Source of the DNA: VRUE01 sp963716735 | GTDB taxonomy: Bacteria; Actinomycetota; Thermoleophilia; Solirubrobacterales; 70-9 | DNA: 64,000 nucleotides | Assembly (NCBI GenBank): GCA_963716735.1 | Contig: OY970321.1 | Coordinates: 1,054,001-1,118,000, forward strand | Direction of reading: 5' to 3' | Shown here: positions 51,088 through 57,829 of the stretch, in pieces | How the letters are laid out: each line of letters begins with the position of its first letter | How positions within the stretch are numbered: the stretch's first letter is position 1 | Program-made: the position numbers and the translations under genes | The notes under the pieces: model-generated | What the model was told of the DNA's origin: nothing | What the model saw: the letters and a program-made list of their open reading frames with translations, nothing else | The model's database searches: none

Positions 51088-51957
51088 TCAGCGCTTGCTG
51101 AACTGCGGCCGCTTGCGGGCCTTCTTCAGCCCCGCCTTGCGCCGCTCCTTGGCGCGCGCGTCGCGGGTGAGGAAGCCGCGCCGCTTGAGCTCGCCGCGCA
51201 ACTCGGGGTCGACCTCGATCAAGGCGCGGGCGATGCCGTGGCGCACGGCGCCGGCCTGGCCGCTGATGCCACCGCCGTGGACACGGACGCGGACGTCGAC
51301 GTTGCCCTCATAGCCGGTGATCGCGAGCGGCTGGCGCGCGGTGGTCTGATGCAGCGGCCGCGGGAAGAACTCCTCGATCGGGCGCCCGTTGATCTCAAAC
51401 GCGCCGCCGCCGGCCAGCAGAGTGACGCGAGCGATCGCGTTCTTGCGTTTGCCGGTCGCCAGGAAGCGAGTGTCGCCCTCGATCTTGGCCGGAGCCCTGC
51501 TCGCCGGCTGCTCCTCATCGTCGGAGTCGCCCACGAGCGCGGCCTCGCGCGCCCGCTGCTCCTCTTCTTCGGCTTCCCGCCGTGCCTTCTCCTCGGCACT
51601 GAGCGGCCGCTCATCGGTCTCAACCGCGATCGGCTCCAGGTCGGCGCCGGGAATGACGTCTTTCTTCTTCTCAGCCTTGGGCTCCTCAGTCTCCCCAACG
51701 GCCTCGGGCTCCTCTGCGGCCGCCTCAGGCTCGACCTCCTCCTGCTCAGCAACAGGAACCTCAGCAGGCTCCTCCGCCGCGGCCTCGTCCTGATCCTCAG
51801 ACGTCTCATCCGCGGGTGGCGTGGGGTCTGGGGTCTCCGGCGGGTGAGCCGGGGACCCCTGCCCCGCGACAGGACCCGCGGTCGACACGTCCGAGCCCTC
51901 AGCCGAAGCCTCGTCCGCCGTCTCTGAGGTCTCGTTGTCCTGCGGCTCGTCTATCAA
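51088..51957 (-). CDS. rpsI: 30S ribosomal protein S9 with long acidic N-terminal extension
   Basis: The C-terminal 124 residues are a standard bS9: ATGKRKNAIARVTLLAGGGA, GYEGNVDVRVRVHGGGISGQ, GAVRHGIARALIEVD, and the tail RKAGLKKARKRPQFSKR that reaches the P-site tRNA. About 165 residues precede it, very rich in Glu, Ala, Pro and Asp (for example EEPAEVPVAEQEEVEPEAAA), ending in a charged helical stretch (SAEEKARREAEEEEQRAREA). Usual bS9 is about 130 residues. The TTG start overlaps the rplM stop (TTGA), so the extension is truly in the coupled frame. No internal Met precedes the core as an obvious alternative start. Confidence 0.9.
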   Translation of the reverse strand: MIDEPQDNETSETADEASAEGSDVSTAGPVAGQGSPAHPPETPDPTPPADETSEDQDEAAAEEPAEVPVAEQEEVEPEAAAEEPEAVGETEEPKAEKKKDVIPGADLEPIAVETDERPLSAEEKARREAEEEEQRAREAALVGDSDDEEQPASRAPAKIEGDTRFLATGKRKNAIARVTLLAGGGAFEINGRPIEEFFPRPLHQTTARQPLAITGYEGNVDVRVRVHGGGISGQAGAVRHGIARALIEVDPELRGELKRRGFLTRDARAKERRKAGLKKARKRPQFSKR

Positions 51958-52385
51958 GTCGTCTCCATCGGCTGTGGTTTCTGCGCCGCGTGCGGGTGAT
52001 CCGGCCCGGCATAGACCTTGAGCTTGGTCAGCTGCTTGCGGGCGAGACGGTTACGGGGAAGCATCCCCTTCACCGCCTTGCGGATCACCTCCTCGGGGCG
52101 GCGGTCGAGCATCTCGGCCAGGGTGCGGGACTTGATCCCGCCCGGGTAGCCGCTGTGGCGCCAGTAGGTCTTCTGCTCCATCTTTTTCCCGGTCACCCGG
52201 ATCTTCTCCGCGTTGATGACGACGACGAAGTCGCCGGTATCGACGTGCGGGGTGTACTCGGGCTTGCGCTTTCCGCGCAAGGCGTCGGCGATCCGGGTCG
52301 CCAAACGACCCAGGGTCTGGCCCTCGGCATCGACGACGAGCCAGTTTCGCTCGCGGTCGGAAGGTTTGGCTACGTAGGTCTTCAT
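51954..52385 (-). CDS. rplM: 50S ribosomal protein L13
   Basis: A 143-residue uL13: KTYVAKPSDRERNWLVVDAE, GQTLGRLATRIADALRGKRK, HVDTGDFVVVINAEKIRVTG, KKMEQKTYWRHSGYPGGIKS and MLPRNRLARKQLTKLKVYAG. ATG 52385 starts the usual MKTY sequence. First gene of the minus-strand rplM-rpsI-glmM-glmS unit. A hairpin with T-tract lies 5 nt upstream of the start. Confidence 0.96.
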   Translation of the reverse strand: MKTYVAKPSDRERNWLVVDAEGQTLGRLATRIADALRGKRKPEYTPHVDTGDFVVVINAEKIRVTGKKMEQKTYWRHSGYPGGIKSRTLAEMLDRRPEEVIRKAVKGMLPRNRLARKQLTKLKVYAGPDHPHAAQKPQPMETT

Positions 52386-52390
52386 CAGAG

Positions 52391-52416
52391 AAAAGCCGCG
52401 GGGGAGCCCCAGCGGC
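52391..52416 (-). promoter_or_regulatory. terminator-like hairpin in the rplM leader
   Basis: On the minus strand GCCGC-T-GGGG, CT, CCCC-C-GCGGC (52416-52395) is followed by TTTT (52394-52391), just before the rplM ATG. It has the form of an intrinsic terminator in a ribosomal-protein leader, so attenuation or L13 autoregulation is plausible. Part of the hairpin may also mask the ribosome-binding site. Confidence 0.55.
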
Positions 52417-52489
52417 TCCGGGATGATAGCCGTCAACTCGCCTCCGCGCGCCCGCCCCCCCTTCGGCCGGGATGCTCTCTATACTGCCG

Positions 52490-52495
52490 CGCCAG
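52490..52495 (+). promoter_or_regulatory. putative -10 box for the riboswitch/M23 transcript
   Basis: TATACT matches the sigma-70-type -10 consensus (TATAAT) at five of six positions, and lies a few bases upstream of the riboswitch 5' boundary. No convincing -35 box is seen in the C-rich upstream sequence. Confidence 0.45.
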
Positions 52496-52498
52496 CAA

Positions 52499-52648
52499 TA
52501 GCCGAATCCCAGCCGCACAGCGGACGGGAGCGGAGGAACCGCAGGGACTCTTGCAGGTCCCAGGGGCGAATCGGACGAAGACGATCCGTAGCGCATCTCT
52601 TTCAGCGCGAGCCCGACAGCTAACTCCGCAGGCGAACGAAAGAGAGGG
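52499..52648 (+). ncRNA. cyclic di-AMP riboswitch (ydaO/yuaA class)
   Basis: Conserved blocks of the ydaO class appear in order: TAGCCGAATCCCAGCC at the 5' end, CGGAGGAACCGCAGG, CAGGGGCGAATCGGACG, GATCCGTAGCGC, CTCTTTCAGCGCGAGCCCG, ACAGCTAACTCCGCAGGCG and the 3' strand CGAAAGAGAGGG that pairs with CTCTTTC. In actinobacteria this class typically sits before cell-wall hydrolase genes, as here. The usual outcome is that c-di-AMP turns expression off. The call is from recognised motifs, not from a covariance search. Confidence 0.85.
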
Positions 52649-52651
52649 CAC

Positions 52652-53605
52652 GTGGCACGCAGCAGAGCTGGCGCCGGGCCTTGGCTTGGTGGATCGATAT
52701 CGATAATCGCGCTGGCGGTGTTCTTCGCCTGCTTCGCAACGCCGGCCTCAGCTCTCACCGGCGGCGCACCGACGCCCATCGGCAGCGCCCCTCCTCCACC
52801 CAGCCAGAGCGGCACGCCGGACCCGACCCCGACCGCGGGCACGCTGAGCCTGGTCTCGGCCAAGACCTGGCCCCGCAAGTCCTTCTTCTACGGCGCCCGC
52901 CCACCGCGCATTCGCTACGAAATCGGCAGCGATCAGCCGAGCAACGACCTCCGCATCGACGTCGTCGACGAGAACGGCGAAGTGATGAGGAGCTTCTTCC
53001 GCAACGACGTCGCCTCCGAAACGCCGGACAGCGTCCGCTGGGACGGCACGGCGGGGGACGGTCGCCCGGCGAAGAACGGCCACTACTCGTTCCGGATCGC
53101 GCCGCAGTCCGGCGGTCGGGTCGCGCGTCGCGCCACCTCGTCGGCCTCCACCGAGCCGCTCAGCCTCAGCTTCGACCTCTACCGCTACGCATTCCCGATC
53201 CTCGGGGCCCACGACTACGGCGGCTCCGGCGGTCGCTTCGGCGCCGGCCGCTCCGGCCATACGCACGAGGGCCAGGACGTGATGGCGAAGTGCGGGACGC
53301 CGCTCGTCGCCGCCCGCGGCGGCACCGTTCAGTACTCCGGGTACCAGGGCGCCGCCGGCAACTACATCGTCATCGACGGCAAGGGCACCGGCTTCGACAT
53401 GGGCTACATGCACCTGCTCGAGCCCTCGCTGCTGCAGGAGGGAGCGACGGTCCGCACCGGCGAACCGATCGGAGTCGTCGGCCAGACCGGCGACGCGACC
53501 GCCTGCCACCTCCACTTCGAGATCTGGACCGCACCCGGCTGGTACGAGGGCGGCAGCCCGATCGATCCGCTGCCTTACCTCGAAGAGTGGGACGGCTATA
53601 GCTGA
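52652..53605 (+). CDS. secreted M23-family peptidase
   Basis: A 317-residue exported zinc metallopeptidase, probably cutting peptidoglycan cross-bridges. Signal segment WLGGSISIIALAVFFACFAT; a proline-rich linker; a FlgD-like/Ig-like middle domain (NDLRIDVVDENGEVMRSFFR, VRWDGTAGDGRPAKNGHYSF); C-terminal LytM domain with GHTHEGQDVMAKCGTPLVAA (metal His and Asp) and ACHLHFEIW (HxH). GTG start, 4 nt after the riboswitch-like 3' strand GAGAGGG region, which may itself supply the ribosome-binding site. Expected control by c-di-AMP. Confidence 0.9.
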   Translation: MARSRAGAGPWLGGSISIIALAVFFACFATPASALTGGAPTPIGSAPPPPSQSGTPDPTPTAGTLSLVSAKTWPRKSFFYGARPPRIRYEIGSDQPSNDLRIDVVDENGEVMRSFFRNDVASETPDSVRWDGTAGDGRPAKNGHYSFRIAPQSGGRVARRATSSASTEPLSLSFDLYRYAFPILGAHDYGGSGGRFGAGRSGHTHEGQDVMAKCGTPLVAARGGTVQYSGYQGAAGNYIVIDGKGTGFDMGYMHLLEPSLLQEGATVRTGEPIGVVGQTGDATACHLHFEIWTAPGWYEGGSPIDPLPYLEEWDGYS

Positions 53606-53618
53606 GGGTGCTCACTCC

Positions 53619-53647
53619 TACCGTGATGCGGAGACTCACGGTACCGT
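53619..53647 (+). promoter_or_regulatory. operator-like inverted repeats before the two-gene module
   Basis: TACCGTGA (53619-53626) and TCACGGTA (53636-53643) form a perfect inverted repeat; overlapping it is the palindrome ACGGTACCGT (53638-53647). They end 8 nt before the likely ATG at 53656, where an autorepressor of a toxin-antitoxin-like module would bind. Confidence 0.5.
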
Positions 53648-53655
53648 TTGTATTG

Positions 53656-53829
53656 ATGGAGCCTGCAAAGCGATCGGGCAACTGGACTCCGGAGGGCAAA
53701 GCGGAGCGGGCCGCGATGCGGCGCGACTACATGGAGCTAACCCCTGCCCAGCGCACCGAACAGGTTTTCGAGTTGTCCAAGTTCATGACCCAGGTGGCAG
53801 ACGCTGGTCGCCGCACACGCGGTGCCTGA
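53656..53829 (+). CDS. small protein of nucleotidyltransferase pair
   Basis: A 57-residue protein from ATG 53656 (EPAKRSGNWTPEGKAERAAM, RRDYMELTPAQRTEQVFELS); ATG 53626 or TTG 53608 could add 10-16 residues. It is highly charged and probably helical, and it overlaps the nucleotidyltransferase gene by 8 nt. In position and size it resembles the small partner of MNT-type modules, but I do not recognise a family. Confidence 0.55.
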   Translation: MEPAKRSGNWTPEGKAERAAMRRDYMELTPAQRTEQVFELSKFMTQVADAGRRTRGA

Positions 53830-54313
53830 ACTCGACATCCAGGGAATCCTCCGGGCGCTTGTCGAGGAGGGTGTCGAATTCCTGGTGATAGGCGGCGTCG
53901 CCGTCGGCTATCACGGCCACATACGCGCAACGAAGGATGTCGACATCGTGCCGGCGTCCGATCCCGCAAATCTTGAAATGCTCGCCGCTGTGCTCAAGCA
54001 ACTCGATGCCCATGTCGAAGGGGCAGACGAGTTCGAAAATGACGAGCTTCCCGATCCACTCGACCCCGAAGCACTTGAGGCTGGCGGGAATTGGGTCCTA
54101 CGCACTCGACTCGGGAGGCTCGACATTATGCAATGGATAGGCGACGATGCCCTGTGGCAAAGGCTCTCTCCGGCTGCAATTGAGGATGAAATTGCGGGAC
54201 TGCGGATCAAGATGGTCGGATACGACGACCTCATCGCCCTTAAGGAACAGGCGGGTCGACCCGAAGACATCCTCGATCTGGAGCGCTTACGACAAGCGCG
54301 TAATGAGCAGTAG
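53822..54313 (+). CDS. nucleotidyltransferase-like protein (DUF6036/AbiEii-like)
   Basis: A 163-residue protein with the minimal nucleotidyltransferase core: VEFLVIGGVAVGYHGHIRATKDVDIVPA, where GG is followed by the DxD-like pair, and a third acidic residue is expected in LRTRLGRLDIMQW. The C-terminus (MVGYDDLIALKEQAGRPEDILDLERLRQA) is typical of the MNT/AbiEii-related group. GTG start inside the preceding small gene. These enzymes occur in toxin-antitoxin or defence pairs as well as stand-alone, so the role is unproven. Confidence 0.72.
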   Translation: MPELDIQGILRALVEEGVEFLVIGGVAVGYHGHIRATKDVDIVPASDPANLEMLAAVLKQLDAHVEGADEFENDELPDPLDPEALEAGGNWVLRTRLGRLDIMQWIGDDALWQRLSPAAIEDEIAGLRIKMVGYDDLIALKEQAGRPEDILDLERLRQARNEQ

Positions 54314-54320
54314 CTTTACC

Positions 54321-54335
54321 TGAGAACGGTTCTCA
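54321..54335 (+). promoter_or_regulatory. Fur/Zur-box-like palindrome
   Basis: TGAGAACGGTTCTCA is a perfect 7-1-7 palindrome in the promoter of the Fur-family gene, resembling Fur/Zur operator boxes. It lies 21 nt before the GTG start and next to a possible -10 (GATACG or TTATCT). Autoregulation and zinc control of the following ZIP gene are likely. Confidence 0.7.
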
Positions 54336-54356
54336 TTATCTGATACGTTCCCGGGC

Positions 54357-54776
54357 GTGAGCTGGGCAGAGACAGCGATTCAGCGCCTCGACGAGGCGGG
54401 TTACCGCAGCGGCGCGGCGCGGCGCGAGGTGATCGAGCTGCTCGCCGGCGAGCCCTGCGCCCTGACGGCGCTGGAGATCGACCGGCGGCTCGACTCGGTC
54501 GGCCGGGCGAGCGTCTACCGGACCCTGGACCAGCTCGACCAGCTGCGCCTCGTGCAGCGGGTGGAGATCGGCGGCGATGCCGCCGGCTACGAGCGGGTCG
54601 ACCCCGAGCTGCACCACCATCACCTGGTCTGCGAGGAGTGCGGCCGGCTCGCGCCCTTCGCCGACCGCTCGCTGGAGCTGGCGATCGAGGCGGTCAGCCG
54701 CAGGGCTGAGTTCGAGGTCGCCGCCCACGATGTCGTCCTCCGCGGCCGCTGCCCTGACTGCAAGACGGCGGCTTAG
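54357..54776 (+). CDS. Fur-family metalloregulator, probably Zur
   Basis: A 139-residue Fur-family repressor: winged helix (AARREVIELLAGEPCALTALEI, GRASVYRTLDQLDQLRLVQRV) and metal-binding dimerisation domain (HHHHLVCEECGRLAPF; structural Cys pair CEEC and CPDC). Being followed by a ZIP transporter, zinc is the likeliest signal, but PerR or Fur cannot be excluded by sequence alone. GTG start downstream of a perfect palindrome. The stop overlaps the ribosome-binding site of the ZIP gene. Confidence 0.85.
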   Translation: MSWAETAIQRLDEAGYRSGAARREVIELLAGEPCALTALEIDRRLDSVGRASVYRTLDQLDQLRLVQRVEIGGDAAGYERVDPELHHHHLVCEECGRLAPFADRSLELAIEAVSRRAEFEVAAHDVVLRGRCPDCKTAA

Positions 54777-54784
54777 GAGGAGCC

Positions 54785-55504
54785 TTGCCGGCCGTCGCGA
54801 TTCCCCTCGCTGGACTCACGGTGCTCGCCACGCTGATCGGCGGCCGGATCGCGCTTCGCCTCTCGCACACCCTGCCCACGGTTATCGCGCTGACCGGAGG
54901 GATCGTGGTGGCGGTTGCGCTCTTCGACGTGCTGCCGGAGGGGATCGACCAGGTCGGCGACACCCAGAAGGCGACCGCGCTGGTCGCCGTCGGCTTCCTC
55001 GCCTTCTTCTTCGCCGAGCGCGCCCTCGTGCTCCACCACCGGGACAGTCCGGACCAGGCCCGGGCACACCACCACGTCGGAGTGTTCGGGGCCCTCGGCC
55101 TTTCCGCCCACAGCTTCATCGACGGGCTCGGGATCGGCCTCGCCTTCGGCCTCGACTCGGCGACCGGGTTCCTCGTCTTCATCGCGGTGATCAGCCACGA
55201 CTTCGCCGACGGCCTCAACACGGTCAGCTTCGTGCTGAGCCAATCGGGTGATCGCAAGCAAGCGACGAAATGGCTGCGGATCGACGCGATCGCCCCGCTG
55301 CTCGGGGCGATCGTCGGCTCGCTCGCCAGCGTCCCCGACGAGACGCTCGGCTACATCCTCTGCATCTACAGCGGCTTCTTCATCTACATGGGGGCGACCG
55401 ACCTGCTGCCGGAGGCCCACGCCCACGCCTCCTGGCGCAAAGTCGGCCTGACCGCCTCCGGCTTCGCGCTGATCTTCGCGGTCACGCGTATCGCGGGGAT
55501 CTAG
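54785..55504 (+). CDS. ZIP-family metal transporter
   Basis: A 239-residue, eight-helix membrane transporter importing divalent metals, probably zinc. The binuclear metal-site motifs are LSAHSFIDGLGIGLA (helix IV) and AVISHDFADGLNTVSF (helix V); a His-rich loop (LVLHHRDSPDQARAHHHVG) precedes them. TTG start is supported by AGGAGG (54776-54781) at 3 nt spacing. It forms an operon with the Fur-family gene. No signal of export instead of import. Confidence 0.88.
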   Translation: MPAVAIPLAGLTVLATLIGGRIALRLSHTLPTVIALTGGIVVAVALFDVLPEGIDQVGDTQKATALVAVGFLAFFFAERALVLHHRDSPDQARAHHHVGVFGALGLSAHSFIDGLGIGLAFGLDSATGFLVFIAVISHDFADGLNTVSFVLSQSGDRKQATKWLRIDAIAPLLGAIVGSLASVPDETLGYILCIYSGFFIYMGATDLLPEAHAHASWRKVGLTASGFALIFAVTRIAGI

Positions 55505-55509
55505 GCTGC

Positions 55510-56064
55510 TCAGGCAGCGAGGAAGCGGCGCAGCGACCGGCGTGCGGCCGGCAGGCGACGGCCGGCGTCGAGCTCGCGGATCGCGATCTCGGCCGTCATC
55601 GCCGCGAGCAGGTGCGAGGCGGCAGCCGCGTCGGGCCATCCCATCGCCTTGAAGCTGGGGACCGCGGTCGCGGCGAAGCGCTCGTGCCTGGCTGACATCG
55701 AGGCGTCGAGGGTGGGGTCCGAGCGCGCCTCGAGAGCCAGCGCCTTCACCGCGCGATCGTCCAGACAGGTGTCGAGGTAGGCCTCGACACCGCGGACGAT
55801 CCGGTCCGCACCGGGCGGGGTCCCCTCGGTGGCCTCGGCGACGGCGGCCTGAACCCGCGCGTGGAAACGCTGGTGGAGTGCGTCGACGAAGGCGGCGCGA
55901 TCGTCGAAGTGGACATAGAAGGTTCCCTTCGCGACCCCGGCCTCGGCGACGACCTGGTTGACGCTGAGACCACTCAACCCATGGCGCTCGGCCACGGTGA
56001 CGCCGGCATCGAGCAGCGCCTCTTGGGTGCGATTCCCGGCGGCGGTGGCAGTTTCGACCGACAC
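55510..56064 (-). CDS. TetR-family transcriptional repressor
   Basis: A 184-residue TetR: helix-turn-helix at the N-terminus (LLDAGVTVAERHGLSGLSVN, QVVAEAGVAKGTFYVHFDDR) and a helical ligand-binding domain. Divergent from the alpha/beta hydrolase pair, with two TGACC-N4-GGTCA palindromes between the starts, so it likely represses that operon and itself. Ligand unknown; perhaps an ester or a related hydrophobic compound. Confidence 0.9.
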   Translation of the reverse strand: MSVETATAAGNRTQEALLDAGVTVAERHGLSGLSVNQVVAEAGVAKGTFYVHFDDRAAFVDALHQRFHARVQAAVAEATEGTPPGADRIVRGVEAYLDTCLDDRAVKALALEARSDPTLDASMSARHERFAATAVPSFKAMGWPDAAAASHLLAAMTAEIAIRELDAGRRLPAARRSLRRFLAA

Positions 56065-56078
56065 ACCAGCAGGCTACC

Positions 56079-56113
56079 TGACCGGTTGGTCACTCAACAT
56101 GACCGACCGGTCA
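56079..56113. promoter_or_regulatory. twin TetR operators
   Basis: Two palindromes with the same half-sites, TGACCGGTTGGTCA (56079-56092) and TGACCGACCGGTCA (56100-56113), lie 21 bp apart (two helical turns) between the divergent TetR and hydrolase genes. Confidence 0.75.
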
Positions 56114-56135
56114 GTCATATGTTAGGGTCACCCAC

Positions 56136-56951
56136 ATGGCGTTACTTGAAACCGCCACCGGGCCGATCGCCTACGACGACCGGGGTGCGGGCGACCCGGT
56201 CGTCCTGCTGAGCAGCGGCGCTCACGATCGTCACGACTGGGACGGCCTGCGCACCCTCCTCCCTGCGCGCTTCCGCTCGATCGCCCCCGACTGGCCAGGG
56301 CACGGCGAGTCGCCGCCGGGCACCGCGCCGGCAACGGCGATGCGCTTCGCCGACGTGACCGAGGAGCTGGTCGAGCGCCTCGCGCCGGAGGGGGCGGTCC
56401 TCGTCGGCAACTCGGTCGGCGGCTTTGCCGCGGCCCGACTCGCCATCCGTCGCCCGGAGCTGGTTCGCGGCCTGGTTCTGGTCGACAGCGGTGGCTTCCT
56501 CGGTCGTCCACCACAGGTCCGCGCCTTCTGCGCCCTGATGGCGAAGCCCCGCTTCCTGCGCGCGATCTATCCGTGGTTCGCCAACCGCTACATGCGCCCC
56601 CGCAGCGACGAGGACCGGCGCGTCCGTGACCTCGGCATCGCGACCACCCGCGAGGACCCCGGCCTGCGTGCGGTCAGCGAGCTATGGGGCAGCTTCCCGT
56701 CTCCCGAACACGACCTGCGGGCCGAGGCATCCTCGATCTCCGCCCCCACCCTGATCGCCTGGGGCAAGCGCGATCCGGTCATTCCGCTGAAGGTCGGCCG
56801 CCACCTCGCCGCGACGATCCCAGGCGCCGAGCTCGCAATCTTCGACACCGGCCACGCGCCCGCGGTGAGCGATCCGCGGGGCTTCGCGGCTCGTCTCGTC
56901 CCGTTCGCCGAAGCGGCCTTCGATCGATCTGGAGATACCCCGGCGCGATGA
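56136..56951 (+). CDS. alpha/beta hydrolase (Ser nucleophile)
   Basis: A 271-residue alpha/beta-hydrolase. Nucleophile Ser in VGNSVGGFAAARL (GxSxG), oxyanion region PDWPGHGESP, catalytic His in DTGHAPAVSDPRGFAARLVP. Substrate unknown; an esterase, lactonase or C-C hydrolase are possible. First gene of the TetR-controlled pair; ATGA overlap with the second hydrolase. Confidence 0.88.
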   Translation: MALLETATGPIAYDDRGAGDPVVLLSSGAHDRHDWDGLRTLLPARFRSIAPDWPGHGESPPGTAPATAMRFADVTEELVERLAPEGAVLVGNSVGGFAAARLAIRRPELVRGLVLVDSGGFLGRPPQVRAFCALMAKPRFLRAIYPWFANRYMRPRSDEDRRVRDLGIATTREDPGLRAVSELWGSFPSPEHDLRAEASSISAPTLIAWGKRDPVIPLKVGRHLAATIPGAELAIFDTGHAPAVSDPRGFAARLVPFAEAAFDRSGDTPAR

Positions 56952-57829
56952 ACGCCGCGCATCGCTGGCGCTCTGACCTGCTAGGCCCCAGCCACGCCGT
57001 CGAGGTGTCCGGCGGCACAATCGAGTGCTTCGAGCACGGCGAGGGCCCGGCGCTCGTCTTCTCCCACGGCTGGCTGGCGAACGCCAACCTGTGGCGCAAG
57101 GTGGTCGACCTGCTGCGCGGCGAGTTCCGCTGCATCGCGCTCGACCTGCCTCTCGGCTCGCACCGGACGCCGATGAACGCGAACGCCGATCTCAGCCCGA
57201 GCGGCGTCGGGGCCCTGATCGCGGAGGCGGTGGAGCGACTCGACCTGAGCGAAGCGATTTTGGTCGGCAACGACTCCGGCGGCGCCTACTCCCAGATCGC
57301 CCTTGCTCAGCACGGCGAGCGGATCGGAGAGCGGGTCTCGGGCCTCGTCCTCACCTCCTGCGAGACGCCTTACGACGAGTGGCCACCGCCCCCCTTCGAC
57401 AGCTTGCCGGCGGCGGCCCGCGATACGGAGATCCTCGGCCGGCTGCTCGGGGCCCTGGAGGATCCGGCGGTCCGCGCCACGCCGGCCGCCTACGGCCTCC
57501 TGCTCAAGCGACCGGTCGAGGCCGAGGTCTCCGACTCCTACGCCCTGCCGGCCAGCCGCGACGGCGGAATCCTGCGCGACGTCGCCAAGGCGATGGCGTC
57601 GACCTCGACCGCCCCGGTTCGCGCCGCCGGCGAGCATCTGATCGCCTCGTCGGACCTGCCTGTGCGGCTGATCTGGTCGAGCGAGGACGAGGTCTTCCCC
57701 CTCGCCCACGCCGAGCGCTACGCAAGCGCCCTGAAGCACGGCAAGCTCGTCCGCATCTACGACGCCTTCAGCTTCACTCCCGAGGACCGACCCGACGCGG
57801 TCGCCGCGGCGATCCGAGCCTTCGCCTAA
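56948..57829 (+). CDS. alpha/beta hydrolase homologue (Asp in nucleophile position, no catalytic His)
   Basis: A 293-residue alpha/beta-hydrolase relative. The nucleophile elbow reads VGNDSGGAYSQ, so Asp replaces Ser, as in haloalkane dehalogenases and epoxide hydrolases. At the C-terminus the usual GHFxPEDRP is FSFTPEDRP, with Ser where the catalytic His would be. Cap and core otherwise look complete: FSHGWLANANLWRKVVDLL, LPVRLIWSSEDEVFPLAHAE. ATG 56948 overlaps the first hydrolase stop. Activity is uncertain. Confidence 0.82.
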   Translation: MNAAHRWRSDLLGPSHAVEVSGGTIECFEHGEGPALVFSHGWLANANLWRKVVDLLRGEFRCIALDLPLGSHRTPMNANADLSPSGVGALIAEAVERLDLSEAILVGNDSGGAYSQIALAQHGERIGERVSGLVLTSCETPYDEWPPPPFDSLPAAARDTEILGRLLGALEDPAVRATPAAYGLLLKRPVEAEVSDSYALPASRDGGILRDVAKAMASTSTAPVRAAGEHLIASSDLPVRLIWSSEDEVFPLAHAERYASALKHGKLVRIYDAFSFTPEDRPDAVAAAIRAFA

